From Micromonospora zingiberis (GTDB lineage: Bacteria > Actinomycetota > Actinomycetes > Mycobacteriales > Micromonosporaceae): a stretch of DNA of 64,000 nucleotides. The stretch spans positions 47,197-111,196 of the forward strand of contig NZ_SJJR01000020.1 in NCBI RefSeq assembly GCF_004331455.1, read 5' to 3'. Below, piece by piece: positions 45,672-54,025 of this stretch (its first letter is position 1; each line of letters opens with the position of its first letter). The translations under genes and the position numbers were made by a program. Below the pieces are notes generated by a model. The model was not told where the DNA came from. It saw only the letters and a list, made by a program, of their open reading frames with translations, and made no database searches.

Positions 45672-46541
45672 TCAGGGGTGGTGGGGGCGGGTGGGGAGGA
45701 CGAAGGGGCCGTGTGGGCCGGGGATGACCTTTACGTGAGCGCGGTAGTGGTGGGACAGGAGATCCTCGGTCAGGACCTCGTGGGGGGTGCCGGTGGCGGC
45801 GACGCGGCCCTCGGCGAGCAGCACCATGCGGTCGGCGTACTCACCGGCGATCGAGAGGTCGTGCATGGTGGCCAGCACGGTCAGCCCTTCGGTACGACGC
45901 AACTGGTCGACGAGTTCCAGCACCTCCTGCTGGTGACCGATGTCCAGCGCGCTGGTGGGCTCGTCGAGCAGCAACAGGGTCGCGCCCTGGGCCAACGCCC
46001 GTGCCAGGAAGACCCGCTGGCGTTCCCCACCGGAGAGGGTGGACAACTCGCGGCCCCGGAAGCCGGCGAGGTCCAGCCGATCCAGCACCTCCTGCACGAC
46101 GGCGAGGTCGGCCGCAGACTCCCGGCCCAACGGCGGGATGTACGGGTTCCGGCCGAGCAGCACGTAGTCGAGCACCGTCATGCCCGGCGGTACGACCGGG
46201 GACTGGGCCACCGTGGCGACCACCCGAGCCCGGTCCCGGCGGCGCAGGGTGCCCAGTGGCGTACCGAAGAGACGGACCGCGTCCGGTGCCGCCGGCAGCA
46301 GGCCACCGACGGCGCGTAGCAGGGTGGACTTGCCGGCACCGTTCGGACCGATCACGGTGACCCACTCACCGGAGCGCACCGTGAGGTCGATGCCGGTGAG
46401 AATGGGCACCCCGTCCAGCCTGACCTGAAGGTCACGCACCTCCACCGCCGGCACCTCGTCAGCGGGCGACGCAGCCGGCACCCCGACGGCGGGCAGGTCG
46501 GCGGCGGGCAGGTCGGCGGCGGGCAGGTCGGGGCGGGTCAT
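45672..46541 (-). CDS. btuD: Vitamin B12 ABC transporter ATP-binding protein
   Basis: This 289-residue FecE/BtuD-type ATPase has Walker A GPNGAGKS (65-72), signature LSGGERQRVFLARAL, Walker B LLLLDEPTSALD and the switch His in MHDLS. Its first 30 residues are unusual: three near-copies of ADLPA come from a 15-nt tandem repeat (GACCTGCCCGCCGCC), so the true start might be downstream of it. It overlaps btuC by four bases. The cobalamin riboswitch upstream of btuF assigns the substrate; sequence alone would also allow iron-siderophore. Confidence 0.85.
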   Translation of the reverse strand: MTRPDLPAADLPAADLPAVGVPAASPADEVPAVEVRDLQVRLDGVPILTGIDLTVRSGEWVTVIGPNGAGKSTLLRAVGGLLPAAPDAVRLFGTPLGTLRRRDRARVVATVAQSPVVPPGMTVLDYVLLGRNPYIPPLGRESAADLAVVQEVLDRLDLAGFRGRELSTLSGGERQRVFLARALAQGATLLLLDEPTSALDIGHQQEVLELVDQLRRTEGLTVLATMHDLSIAGEYADRMVLLAEGRVAATGTPHEVLTEDLLSHHYRAHVKVIPGPHGPFVLPTRPHHP

Positions 46542-47644
46542 GTCAGCACCCGCCGGGCGGTGCGCAGCACCAGGACGAAGAACGGGCCGCCGAGCAGCGC
46601 GGTGACCACCCCGATCGGGATCTCCTGTGGGGCGGCGGCGGTCCGTGCCACCACGTCGGTCAGGGCCAGGAAGGCGCCGCCGAACAGCAACGACAGTGGA
46701 AGGATGACCCGATAGCTCGACCCGGCGAGCATCCGTACGGTGTGCGGCACGATGATGCCGACGAAGCCGATCAGGCCGGAGGCGGAGACTGCGGCGGCGG
46801 TGCCCAGTGAGGCGGCGGCGATCAGCAGGTACCGCGACCGTTGCGGGTGCAGGCCGAGGCTGGCTGCCTCGTCGTCACCCACCGAGAGCACGTCGAGTTC
46901 CCGCCGGTGCAGCAGCACGACCAGGCTGGTGATCAGGAAGTACGGCAGGACCAGCCGGACGTCCTGCCAGCCGGCGGTGGCGAGTCGCCCGAGCAGCCAG
47001 GAGTAGACGGCCTGGATGCTCTCCGCGTGCCGTTGCAGCAGGTACGTCTGCCCGGCGGCAAGGAAGGCGGAGACGGCGACCCCGGCCAGGATCAGGGTGG
47101 CCGGGGAGCGGCTGCGCCCACCGGCGGCACCGAGCAGGTACGTCATGATCACCGCGCCGAGCGAGCCGACGAAGGCGGCCAGCGGGATGGTGGCCGGCAG
47201 CCCGGTCAACGCGCCGCCCGCCCCGACCCCGCCGACGGTGAGTACGACGGTGACCGCCAGTCCGGCCCCGGCGGCGACACCGAGCAGGTACGGGTCGGCC
47301 AGCGGGTTGCGGAACACCCCCTGGTAGGCGCCGCCGGCCAGGGCGAGCAGCCCGCCGACCAGCAGACCCAGCACCACCCGGGGCAGTCGGAGTTCGGTGA
47401 CGATGGCGACTTCCCGCTCGGCCAGTCCACTGTCCAGCCGTACTCCGGGGAGCAGGTTGAGCAGTTCGATCGCGACGCTGCCCGGCGGCAGACTGACCGG
47501 ACCGAGCGAGACGCCGGCCACGACCGCGACCAGCACGGCGAACACGCCGGCAGCGAGCCAGCGCTTGCGCAGTCCGGCCGGCCGGGGTGCGGCATCCACC
47601 CCGGCCGACGCGAAGGAAGGGCCCCTTCTTAACGCCTGGTGCAT
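46538..47644 (-). CDS. btuC: Vitamin B12 ABC transporter permease
   Basis: This 368-residue FecCD/BtuC-family permease has ten or so helices and the family motifs VLGLLVGGLLALAGGAYQGVFRNPLADPYLLGVAAGAGL and ASGLIGFVGIIVPHTVRMLAGSSYR. The ATG at 47644 falls within an intergenic repeat, and the repeat provides the AGGGGA ribosome site. A GTG at 47599, fifteen codons in, would give a repeat-free protein (MDAAPRPAGLRKRW). Both are plausible. Confidence 0.85.
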   Translation of the reverse strand: MHQALRRGPSFASAGVDAAPRPAGLRKRWLAAGVFAVLVAVVAGVSLGPVSLPPGSVAIELLNLLPGVRLDSGLAEREVAIVTELRLPRVVLGLLVGGLLALAGGAYQGVFRNPLADPYLLGVAAGAGLAVTVVLTVGGVGAGGALTGLPATIPLAAFVGSLGAVIMTYLLGAAGGRSRSPATLILAGVAVSAFLAAGQTYLLQRHAESIQAVYSWLLGRLATAGWQDVRLVLPYFLITSLVVLLHRRELDVLSVGDDEAASLGLHPQRSRYLLIAAASLGTAAAVSASGLIGFVGIIVPHTVRMLAGSSYRVILPLSLLFGGAFLALTDVVARTAAAPQEIPIGVVTALLGGPFFVLVLRTARRVLT

Positions 47645-47665
47645 ATGAAGGGTCCCCTGTTAACG
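47617..47665. repeat. Intergenic repeat between btuF and btuC (paired 18-bp units)
   Basis: AAGGGCCCCTTCTTAACG (47617-47634) and AAGGGTCCCCTGTTAACG (47648-47665) match at 15 of 18 positions, 31 bp apart. A related string (GGTAAGGAGGGTGCCCTTGT) appears at 63857-63876, so this is a dispersed family. Confidence 0.65.
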
Positions 47666-47676
47666 ACTGCCACCCG

Positions 47677-48603
47677 TCACTTGTTGGTGGCGTCCACGAT
47701 GGCGCGGAGCAGGTCCACCACTCGCGGACCCCAGCGGGACGCGACGTCGTCGTCGAGTTCCACGATCTGGTCGTTGCGGACCGCGTTGATGCCCGACCAG
47801 CCGCTGCGCGCCTTGACCGTCGCGGCACTCTGCTGGCAGCACTTGACGTCGGAGAGGAAGACGAAGTCCGGGTTGGCCTGGACGATGACCTCCTGGGAGA
47901 GCTGCGGGTAACCACCGCTCTTACCGTCGGCGTCGGCCGCGTCGGCGATGTTCTCCAGCCCGGCGAGGGCGTAGATCGAGCCGATGAAGGTCTTGCTGGT
48001 GGCGGTGTACAGCTCCGGGCCAAGCTCGTGGAAGTAGGTGGGCGCCTGGACCCGCTGCGGCACCTCGGCGGAGATCTTCGCGATGTCGTCCTTCATCCGC
48101 TGCACCACGTCCGCCCCCGCCGTGGCGTTGCCGGTGAGCAGGCCAAGCTCGGTGATCTGCCGGTACGAGTCGTCGAGCGTCTGCGCCGCCGGGGTCAGGT
48201 AGACCGGGATCTTCAGCGCGGCGAGCTGGTCGACGATCTTGTTGCGGTCGTCGCTGAGCACCACCAGGTCGGGGTTCTTCGCGGCGATCGCCTCGGCGTT
48301 GGGCTGGTAGCCGGAGAGGTCCGTCTTGGGCGCGTCAGCCGGGTAGTTGGACTGGTCGTCGACGGCGGTGACCTGCGGGCCGGCGCCGACCGCGTAGAGC
48401 ATCTCGGTGGCCGAGGCGGAGAGCGAGACGATCTTCTCGGGACGCTGTTCCAACGTCAGCGAGCCGACGGTGACGGGGAAGGCGGCGGTGGTCGGGCTGC
48501 CGCTGGGGGCGGGTGTCTCGCTGGTCTTCTCGGCGCAGGCGCCGAGGGTGAGCGCGGCCAGCGCGAGGGTGGCGGCGAGCAACCGGGGGGTACGTCTGGA
48601 CAT
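47677..48603 (-). CDS. btuF: Vitamin B12-binding lipoprotein
   Basis: This 308-residue cluster A-II substrate-binding protein has a lipoprotein signal (lipobox L-G-A-C, Cys at about residue 23). Two lobes are joined by a helix, with KIVSLSASATEMLYAVGAG, NPDLVVLSDDRNKIVDQLAAL and the downstream GINAVRNDQIVELDDDVASRWGPRVVDLLRAI. AGGAGG is five bases upstream of the ATG. A cobalamin riboswitch is in the leader, so the operon btuFCD is shut off by B12. Confidence 0.88.
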   Translation of the reverse strand: MSRRTPRLLAATLALAALTLGACAEKTSETPAPSGSPTTAAFPVTVGSLTLEQRPEKIVSLSASATEMLYAVGAGPQVTAVDDQSNYPADAPKTDLSGYQPNAEAIAAKNPDLVVLSDDRNKIVDQLAALKIPVYLTPAAQTLDDSYRQITELGLLTGNATAGADVVQRMKDDIAKISAEVPQRVQAPTYFHELGPELYTATSKTFIGSIYALAGLENIADAADADGKSGGYPQLSQEVIVQANPDFVFLSDVKCCQQSAATVKARSGWSGINAVRNDQIVELDDDVASRWGPRVVDLLRAIVDATNK

Positions 48604-48610
48604 CGGTCCT

Positions 48611-48646
48611 CCTGTCGGTCGAGGAGTGCGGTGCTTCGCCGACAGG
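48611..48646 (-). promoter_or_regulatory. Hairpin masking the btuF ribosome site (riboswitch expression platform)
   Basis: CCTGTCGG (48646-48639 on the minus strand) pairs perfectly with CCGACAGG (48618-48611), whose last bases are the first three of the AGGAGG ribosome site at 48613-48608. This suggests control at translation initiation. An alternative fold with the aptamer cannot be tested here. Confidence 0.5.
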
Positions 48647-48694
48647 GAGCCTGGGCACCCGTCCGCGAGGCGCCCTTCCTCGAGAGCGCGGATC

Positions 48695-48792
48695 GCGACC
48701 CGCGCACAGGCGACCTGGCTCGTCCCCCAAGTGGGGGCATCACAGTTGCGGGACAGCGCCGGTTTCACACCGGCTTCGCTGCGGCGGGTCGC
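48695..48792 (-). ncRNA. Cobalamin riboswitch
   Basis: The minus strand carries the B12-box core in order: GCCGGTGTGAAACCGGC, then GCTGTCCCGCAACTGTGAT, a hairpin CCCCCACTTGGGGG, and GAGCCAGGTCGCCTGTG. GCGACCCGC (48792-48784) and GCGGGTCGC (48703-48695) close the outer P1 helix perfectly. It lies about 90 bases before btuF, in the same orientation. Confidence 0.93.
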
Positions 48793-48925
48793 TAAGACGG
48801 TAGCGCACGCCCTGCGTTGCGCCTGGCGAGCCGGGGGATGGACCGCATCGGGCGACTGGCTGCCGGCCGCCACGAGGCGGGTCGGGCGGCGGCCGCTCAA
48901 CTGGTTTGTCCCCGTTCGTTCCTGA

Positions 48926-48964
48926 GACGGGGCCCCGCGCGAGGGGGTGTGGCGGGGCCCCGTC
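48926..48964 (-). terminator. Terminator after the carboxypeptidase gene
   Basis: A perfect 13-bp GC stem (48926-48938 with 48952-48964) with a 13-base loop begins three bases after the carboxypeptidase stop. Confidence 0.75.
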
Positions 48965-48967
48965 GGT

Positions 48968-50854
48968 TCAGGAGGCGGTGATGGTGACGTTGTCCACAGC
49001 CGCTTCGACCAGGCTCGCGGTCGAGAGATCCGCGGCCTCCACCAGGATCCGGATCGACTGTCCGGCGTACGGGGTGAGGTTGAGGTTCGAGAACGTCCAG
49101 GCGCCGTTGCGGTTGCTTGCCGCCCCGGCCTGGGTGAGCAGTGCCGTGGTGCCGCCGTTGTGCACCACGCTGACCCGGAAGTAGTCCGCCGAGGACGAGT
49201 TCGAGCCGTGGGCCAGATACCAGGCCAGCGACAGCGTCAACGTGCCGCTGGACGGCAGGGTGATCGCCGGGGAGCGAGCGCTGGTCACGCCGCCGTCGAC
49301 GTCGTAGTCACCCGCCGCGGTACCGGCGAGCCGGCCGGTCACCAGGTCGTTGCTGCCGGCGTACGGGACGAGTTGCTTGGCCCCACTGGAGTTGGTGGCC
49401 TGGGCGGCACCCCGCTCCCACTGGCCCGACGTCGCGGCGTCGGTGCCGTTGGGGTTGGTCGTCCAGCCGGTCGCGGTCTCGAAGGTGTCCGACCAGACCG
49501 TGGTCCCGCTGCCACCGCCGCAGTACTGCGCCTGCTTGCCGATCGCCCGGTACGGGCAGTCGGCGTACTCGGTGAGGATGAGCACCGCCTCGCGGTTGCG
49601 CGAGGTCTGCGCCGGGATCACCTCGTCGGGCGGGTAGAAGCCGCCGCCGGAGGCCGAGCCCGGATACAGCTCGAAGGTGTACGCCCAGATGCCGTGCGTC
49701 GCCCACATCCAGTCGATGCTGCTGCCGTCGGTGATGTACAGGTCACTGGACTGCTGTGGGGTGAAGCCGTTGGTCGCGGCCATCTGCCGGCCGAGTGTGG
49801 CGAAGGTGTTGTACTGGTCGGCCGTCATGCCGGGCGCGGTGTCGTTGTAGGTGTAGCCGAACGGCCAGAGCACCAGCTCGGAGTAGGTGTGGAAGTCGAT
49901 GTTGGCCTTGATCTGCTGGACCCCGCCGACCACCCGGCTGTTGACGAAGTTGCGCAGCGCCTGCGTCTCCGGTGCGGAGAAGGCCGACGGACCCCGGTAG
50001 GTGTCCGAGGAGGTCGAGCCGGACGAGCCGCCGCAGCAGCCGAAGTTGAAGCTCCAGTTGCGGTTCAGGTCGGTGCCGACGTACGACGATCCGCTGTTGG
50101 GTTGGCGGTTCTTGCGCCACGACCGGTAGGAGCCCGTGGCGATGTCGTACTCGCTGCCGTCCGGGTTGACCGACGGCACGATCCAGATCTCCCGGTTGTT
50201 GACCAGGTTGGTGATCCTGGAATCCGCGCCGTAGCTGTCGGTGAAGAGGTTGAGCAGGTAGATCGCCATCTCGACGGTCAGGTGCTCACGGGCGTGCTGT
50301 TGGGCGTTGAACAGGATCTCCGGCTCGTTCTCGTCGACGCCGACGTTGTCGGAGATCTTCACCGCCACCAGGTCCCGGCCCTCGTACGAGGTCCCGATGC
50401 TGATCTTTCTGGCGATCGACGGGTGGTCCGCGACGACCTGGTTGACCACGGCGATCATCTCGGCGTAGTCGTGGTAGTTCGCGTCGGCCGGTGGGAAGGC
50501 GAGGGTGCCGACGTCCGGATCGGTGTGGGCCACCCCGTGGCCACGGTCGGTCGGTGCGGCGGCGACGGGTTCCAACTTGAACCCGAGCCGGGTGATGGCG
50601 GCGGCCTCGGCGCGCGTGGCCGAGACGTGCAGCACCCCGTGTTCGGAGTAGTCGAGCGAGGCACCGGTACCGGCAACCGCGGTGCGGTCGGCCAGTGTCT
50701 TCGGCCCGAGCACCCGGTAGGGGGCGGCAGCCGGCTGCTCGTCCCGGTCGGGTGCGGGCCGCGCGGATACCGGTGGTGCCGAGAGGGCGAGGCCGAGCCC
50801 GGCGGCGACGATGAGTGCCAGTGCCCGGCGGACAGGGATGGTACGGAAGGCCAT
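48968..50854 (-). CDS. Secreted zinc carboxypeptidase (M14) with C-terminal jelly-roll domain
   Basis: This 628-residue exported enzyme has a Sec signal (about 1-33, ARA-type site) and a propeptide to about 120. The peptidase domain has zinc ligands His187, Glu190 (HARE) and His322 (IDFHTYSE), substrate-binding TDLNRNW and the catalytic Glu395 (TFELYP). Residues 450-628 form a beta-sandwich (DTFETATGWTTN.. to DNVTITAS) like P-domain or carbohydrate-binding add-ons. AGGAGG lies six bases before the ATG at 50854. Related Streptomyces and Thermoactinomyces enzymes have A/B mixed specificity (carboxypeptidase T/SG type). Confidence 0.92.
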   Translation of the reverse strand: MAFRTIPVRRALALIVAAGLGLALSAPPVSARPAPDRDEQPAAAPYRVLGPKTLADRTAVAGTGASLDYSEHGVLHVSATRAEAAAITRLGFKLEPVAAAPTDRGHGVAHTDPDVGTLAFPPADANYHDYAEMIAVVNQVVADHPSIARKISIGTSYEGRDLVAVKISDNVGVDENEPEILFNAQQHAREHLTVEMAIYLLNLFTDSYGADSRITNLVNNREIWIVPSVNPDGSEYDIATGSYRSWRKNRQPNSGSSYVGTDLNRNWSFNFGCCGGSSGSTSSDTYRGPSAFSAPETQALRNFVNSRVVGGVQQIKANIDFHTYSELVLWPFGYTYNDTAPGMTADQYNTFATLGRQMAATNGFTPQQSSDLYITDGSSIDWMWATHGIWAYTFELYPGSASGGGFYPPDEVIPAQTSRNREAVLILTEYADCPYRAIGKQAQYCGGGSGTTVWSDTFETATGWTTNPNGTDAATSGQWERGAAQATNSSGAKQLVPYAGSNDLVTGRLAGTAAGDYDVDGGVTSARSPAITLPSSGTLTLSLAWYLAHGSNSSSADYFRVSVVHNGGTTALLTQAGAASNRNGAWTFSNLNLTPYAGQSIRILVEAADLSTASLVEAAVDNVTITAS

Positions 50855-51018
50855 GGACAACCTCCTGGAGGCGCGGGGGTTTCCCGCTCGGTAGCGGCCA
50901 GCCCACCACCGGTCACATGGTCATATCAATATCGATCGTTGTTTTGCTCATCCCAGCCTGATCCTCACGCCGGCAACATGTTTCCGCCGGCCGGTACCCG
51001 ACGAAGCCGGGCGCCAGA

Positions 51019-51345
51019 TCAGGCCGACGGACCGCGCCCCGGGTCGGCTGATCCCGGCTGGTCCGTGGAGGACGCGGCGCCCCCGCCGGCCTCGGCGTCC
51101 TGGTCGTCACCGGCCAGGGCGGAGCGCAGCCGATCCTTCTCGGTACGGCGCCGCTCGGCGCTGGCAGCCATCTCCTCGGCCATCTCGTCACGCCAGCCCT
51201 TGAGCAGGAAGAAGGACAGGGCAGCGGAGAAAAGCAGCGCCAGGATCAGCTTCAGGAAGATGTCCAGGTCGACCGGCCACAGGGCCGCCACCACGACCAC
51301 GAACAGGCCGATCCGGCCAAGCGTGTACTTGACCGCCGCACTCAC
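51019..51345 (-). CDS. DUF4229-type small membrane protein
   Basis: A 108-residue protein with two adjacent helices (KYTLGRIGLFVVVVAALWPV and DIFLKLILALLFSAALSFFLL) and an acidic, disordered tail (about 60-108). The pattern SAAVKYTLGRIGLF and the charged loop KGWRDEMAEEM match DUF4229 of actinobacteria. The start is GTG at 51345 with GGAG nine bases away; ATG at 51351 is possible. Function unknown. Confidence 0.7.
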   Translation of the reverse strand: MSAAVKYTLGRIGLFVVVVAALWPVDLDIFLKLILALLFSAALSFFLLKGWRDEMAEEMAASAERRRTEKDRLRSALAGDDQDAEAGGGAASSTDQPGSADPGRGPSA

Positions 51346-51425
51346 GTTCATCCACTCCGATCGCTCACGTCGCCATTTGCGTTCCGGCCGGCCCTCGGTC
51401 CGGCCCCTGACCTGCCCGCCCCGGG

Positions 51426-51848
51426 TCAACTCGTCCGGCTGACCAGCCAGCGGACGCCGGGGAACCAGACCAGCGCGTACACCACGGTGAACGTCGCTGC
51501 GGCCAGCCCGCCGGACACCAGCGGCGGCAGACCGGTCGCGACTCCCGCCACCAGCAGTCCGGACACCACCGCGACCGCGACGGCCACCAGCCCGGCCACC
51601 ACCCGGGGGGCACCGAACTCCCAGGCCCGGAAGTCCTCCCAGAACAGCCAGGCGGGCAGGATCACCGCCAGCCAACCGTTGGCCTGCCCGAAGTCACCGG
51701 CACCCAGCCAGGCGAAGGCCCCGTCGAAGAGCACCAGCACCAGCAGCCCGAGGACCGCGCCGGCCAGCGCGACGCCGAGCAGGTCGCCGAGGGTCTGGAT
51801 GCGTCCGTCGGCGTCCCGTCGAGGAAAGGTGCTCTGCTGCTCACTCAT
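51426..51848 (-). CDS. Hypothetical integral membrane protein (140 aa, four helices)
   Basis: Four hydrophobic segments (about 25-45, 58-70, 80-102, 105-130) with a cytosolic N-terminus (SEQQSTFPRRDADGRIQTLGD). No recognised motif. Starts at ATG 51848; the next gene downstream is the DUF4229 protein, 80 bp away on the same strand, so they may share a transcript. Function unknown. Confidence 0.65.
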   Translation of the reverse strand: MSEQQSTFPRRDADGRIQTLGDLLGVALAGAVLGLLVLVLFDGAFAWLGAGDFGQANGWLAVILPAWLFWEDFRAWEFGAPRVVAGLVAVAVAVVSGLLVAGVATGLPPLVSGGLAAATFTVVYALVWFPGVRWLVSRTS

Positions 51849-51924
51849 CTCCCTGACGAGGGTACGCGAGCCCGGCCGACCCGCTCACGCTGGCCGGCAG
51901 CGCCGGCCAGCGCCAGGACGGGGC

Positions 51925-52314
51925 TCAGCCGATCTCCCGTCGGCGGGCGACCAGCCGCAGCAGGATGCCGCCGACGACCAGGGCCACGCCGACGAGCAGC
52001 AGGGCCGTGAGCGCGACTCCGGTGCGCGGCAATCCACCAGCGGGCGGGGACGCCGACGGGCTCGGCGGCACACCCGTTCCGCTCGGGCGCGGGGTCGGGG
52101 TCGAGGTCGGGGTCGAGGTCGGGGTGACGTCGGGACGCGGGGCGATCGACACCCGGATCGAGATGGTGCCCCACCCGGCGGTCGGCGCAGGCGTCGCGGC
52201 CACCGCGCTGGCCGGCTGCGCCGCCGAGGCCGACGGCGTCGCGGCAACGGCCAGCACCAGCAACGCGACCAGCACGCCTCCGGCCGCCCGTCGGCGAACG
52301 TCCTCGACCAACAC
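51925..52314 (-). CDS. Small secreted protein with LPRTG sortase signal
   Basis: A 129-residue protein with a Sec signal (about 1-31, ASA-A), then a Thr/Pro-rich low-complexity stretch (TPTSTPTSTPTPRP) likely to be O-glycosylated or to span the wall. LPRTG, a hydrophobic helix and ARRRE follow. GGAGG six bases before the GTG start supports translation. No catalytic domain, so it is likely a surface spacer or a remnant of a larger anchored protein. Confidence 0.7.
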   Translation of the reverse strand: MLVEDVRRRAAGGVLVALLVLAVAATPSASAAQPASAVAATPAPTAGWGTISIRVSIAPRPDVTPTSTPTSTPTPRPSGTGVPPSPSASPPAGGLPRTGVALTALLLVGVALVVGGILLRLVARRREIG

Positions 52315-52557
52315 CCGCCCCCTCCACCGTACGGACCGTCACCAGCCCCCGTCGATGTTGGGGATCGGGTCGGTGACCAGCGTGAACGGGCCCACGTGGC
52401 CGGTCAAGCCCTCGCGGACACGGGTGCCACGCAGGTCATGACTAACCAACGGTTCGGCCGGTCGGTCCGGGCGGTCCGGGCGTAGCCACCCTCGATCAAC
52501 GGCCGGGCGAGGGCGCTGAACGGCCGATCAGGCGGACCTGACCGCACCTGGACGATG

Positions 52558-52584
52558 CGGCCGGGGCAGGCGTCGCCCCGGCCG
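52558..52584 (-). terminator. Terminator after mqnE
   Basis: CGGCCGGGGC (52558-52567) pairs with GCCCCGGCCG (52575-52584) around a 7-base loop, 16 bp past the mqnE stop. Confidence 0.65.
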
Positions 52585-52600
52585 GATCGGCGGCGTCAGG

Positions 52601-53770
52601 TCAGGCCCAGACCTGCTGCGGCTCGGCGCGGCGCTCGGCCAGCGTCGGCGCGGCGTCGTACTCGCGGACCACCTCGTAGCGGGTGTTGCGCTCGACCGGG
52701 CGGAAGCCGGCGTCCCAGATCAGGTGCAGCAGGTCGTCCCGGTGCATGGTGTTCGGCGTGCCGTACGAGTCGGCGTCGTGGGTGATCTTGTATTCCACGA
52801 CGGAGCCGTCCAGGTCGTCGACGCCGAAGTTGAGCGAGAGCTGGGCCACCGAGAGCCCGTGCATCACCCAGAAGCACTTGACGTGCGGGACGTTGTCGAA
52901 CAGCAGCCGGGAGACGGCAAAGGTCTTGAGCGACTCGGCCGGTGAGGCCATCGTGGTCTGCGCCTGGATTCGGTTACGGATCTTGCCGTCCGCCGAGTCC
53001 ACGAAGTCGTGCTGGTAGCGCAGTGGGATGAAGACCTGGAAGCCGCCGGTCTCGTCCTGCAACTCGCGCAGCCGCAGCACGTGGTCGACCCGGTGCCGGG
53101 GCTCCTCGATGTGCCCGTAGAGCATGGTCGACGGCGTCTTCATGCCCTTGCTGTGGGCCAGTCGGTGGATGCGCGACCAGTCCTCCCAGTGACAGGCGTG
53201 GTCGACGATGTGCTGCCGGATCTCCCAGTCGAAGATCTCCGCGCCGCCGCCGGTCAGCGACTCCAGGCCGGCGTCCATCAGCTCGTCCAGGATCTGGTCG
53301 GCGCTCAGCCCGCTGATCTTCTCGAACCACTGCACCTCGGTGGCGGTGAACGCCTTGAGGTTGACCTTCGGCAGCGCCGCCTTCAGCTCCCGCAGCACCT
53401 TCGGGTAGTAGCGCCAGGGCAGGGTCGGGTGCAGGCCGTTGACGATGTGCAGCTCGGTGAGCTGCTCGTCCTCCATCTCCTTGGCCTTGCGGACCGCCTC
53501 GTCGATGCGCATCGTGTACGCGTCCTTCTCACCCGGCTTGCGCTGGAACGAGCAGTACGCGCAGCTCGCGCTGCACACGTTGGTCAGGTTGAGGTGCCGG
53601 TTGACGTTGAACATGACCCGCTCACCGTTGAGTTCGGTGCGCTTGTGATGGGCGAGCCGGCCCAGCCAGGTCAGGTCGTCGCTGGCGTAGAGGGCGATCC
53701 CGTCCTCCCGGGTCAGTCGCTCCCCCGCGTACACCTTCGCTTCGAGCTCACGCTTGAGTCCGGCGTCCAT
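52601..53770 (-). CDS. mqnE: Aminofutalosine synthase (radical SAM)
   Basis: This 389-residue radical SAM enzyme joins 3-enolpyruvylbenzoate and SAM to make 6-amino-6-deoxyfutalosine. The cluster motif is CSASCAYC in NLTNVCSASCAYCSFQR, and HIVNGLHPTLPWRYYPKVLRELK, FTATEVQW, TGGGAEIF and FIPLRYQHDFVDSADGKIRN are family blocks. ATG at 53770, with GGGG seven bases upstream, is preferred over the longer frame. It is the partner step between MqnA and MqnC. Confidence 0.95.
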   Translation of the reverse strand: MDAGLKRELEAKVYAGERLTREDGIALYASDDLTWLGRLAHHKRTELNGERVMFNVNRHLNLTNVCSASCAYCSFQRKPGEKDAYTMRIDEAVRKAKEMEDEQLTELHIVNGLHPTLPWRYYPKVLRELKAALPKVNLKAFTATEVQWFEKISGLSADQILDELMDAGLESLTGGGAEIFDWEIRQHIVDHACHWEDWSRIHRLAHSKGMKTPSTMLYGHIEEPRHRVDHVLRLRELQDETGGFQVFIPLRYQHDFVDSADGKIRNRIQAQTTMASPAESLKTFAVSRLLFDNVPHVKCFWVMHGLSVAQLSLNFGVDDLDGSVVEYKITHDADSYGTPNTMHRDDLLHLIWDAGFRPVERNTRYEVVREYDAAPTLAERRAEPQQVWA

Positions 53771-54025
53771 CGAAAGCCCCGTCCCCTCCCACTGCGGTCG
53801 CGACCTGAGCCCGGTCGCACTCCAGAGCCTACGTCGGGCGCCGTGGCAGCTCACACCGTGGTCTGCCGGCCGACGACTCTCAGCCTCCTGTTACCCGCCC
53901 AGACATCGACACCACTGGGCCCGGTGAGGTAAGACAGGGTGGGGCACGACACACCCTGGTAGCGTCCCGATCCGCCGCGTCCCCACCACGGCGCGGTGCA
54001 GCAGCACCCCCGGACGAGGAGCGCA

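Larger units (their letters stand above)
48604..48967. other. 364-bp leader and intergenic region upstream of btuF
   Basis: It holds, from the btuF side, the ribosome-site hairpin (48611-48646), the riboswitch aptamer (48695-48792), a probable promoter stretch with no clear boxes (48793-48925) and the carboxypeptidase terminator (48926-48964). No coding gene is seen. Confidence 0.7.
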
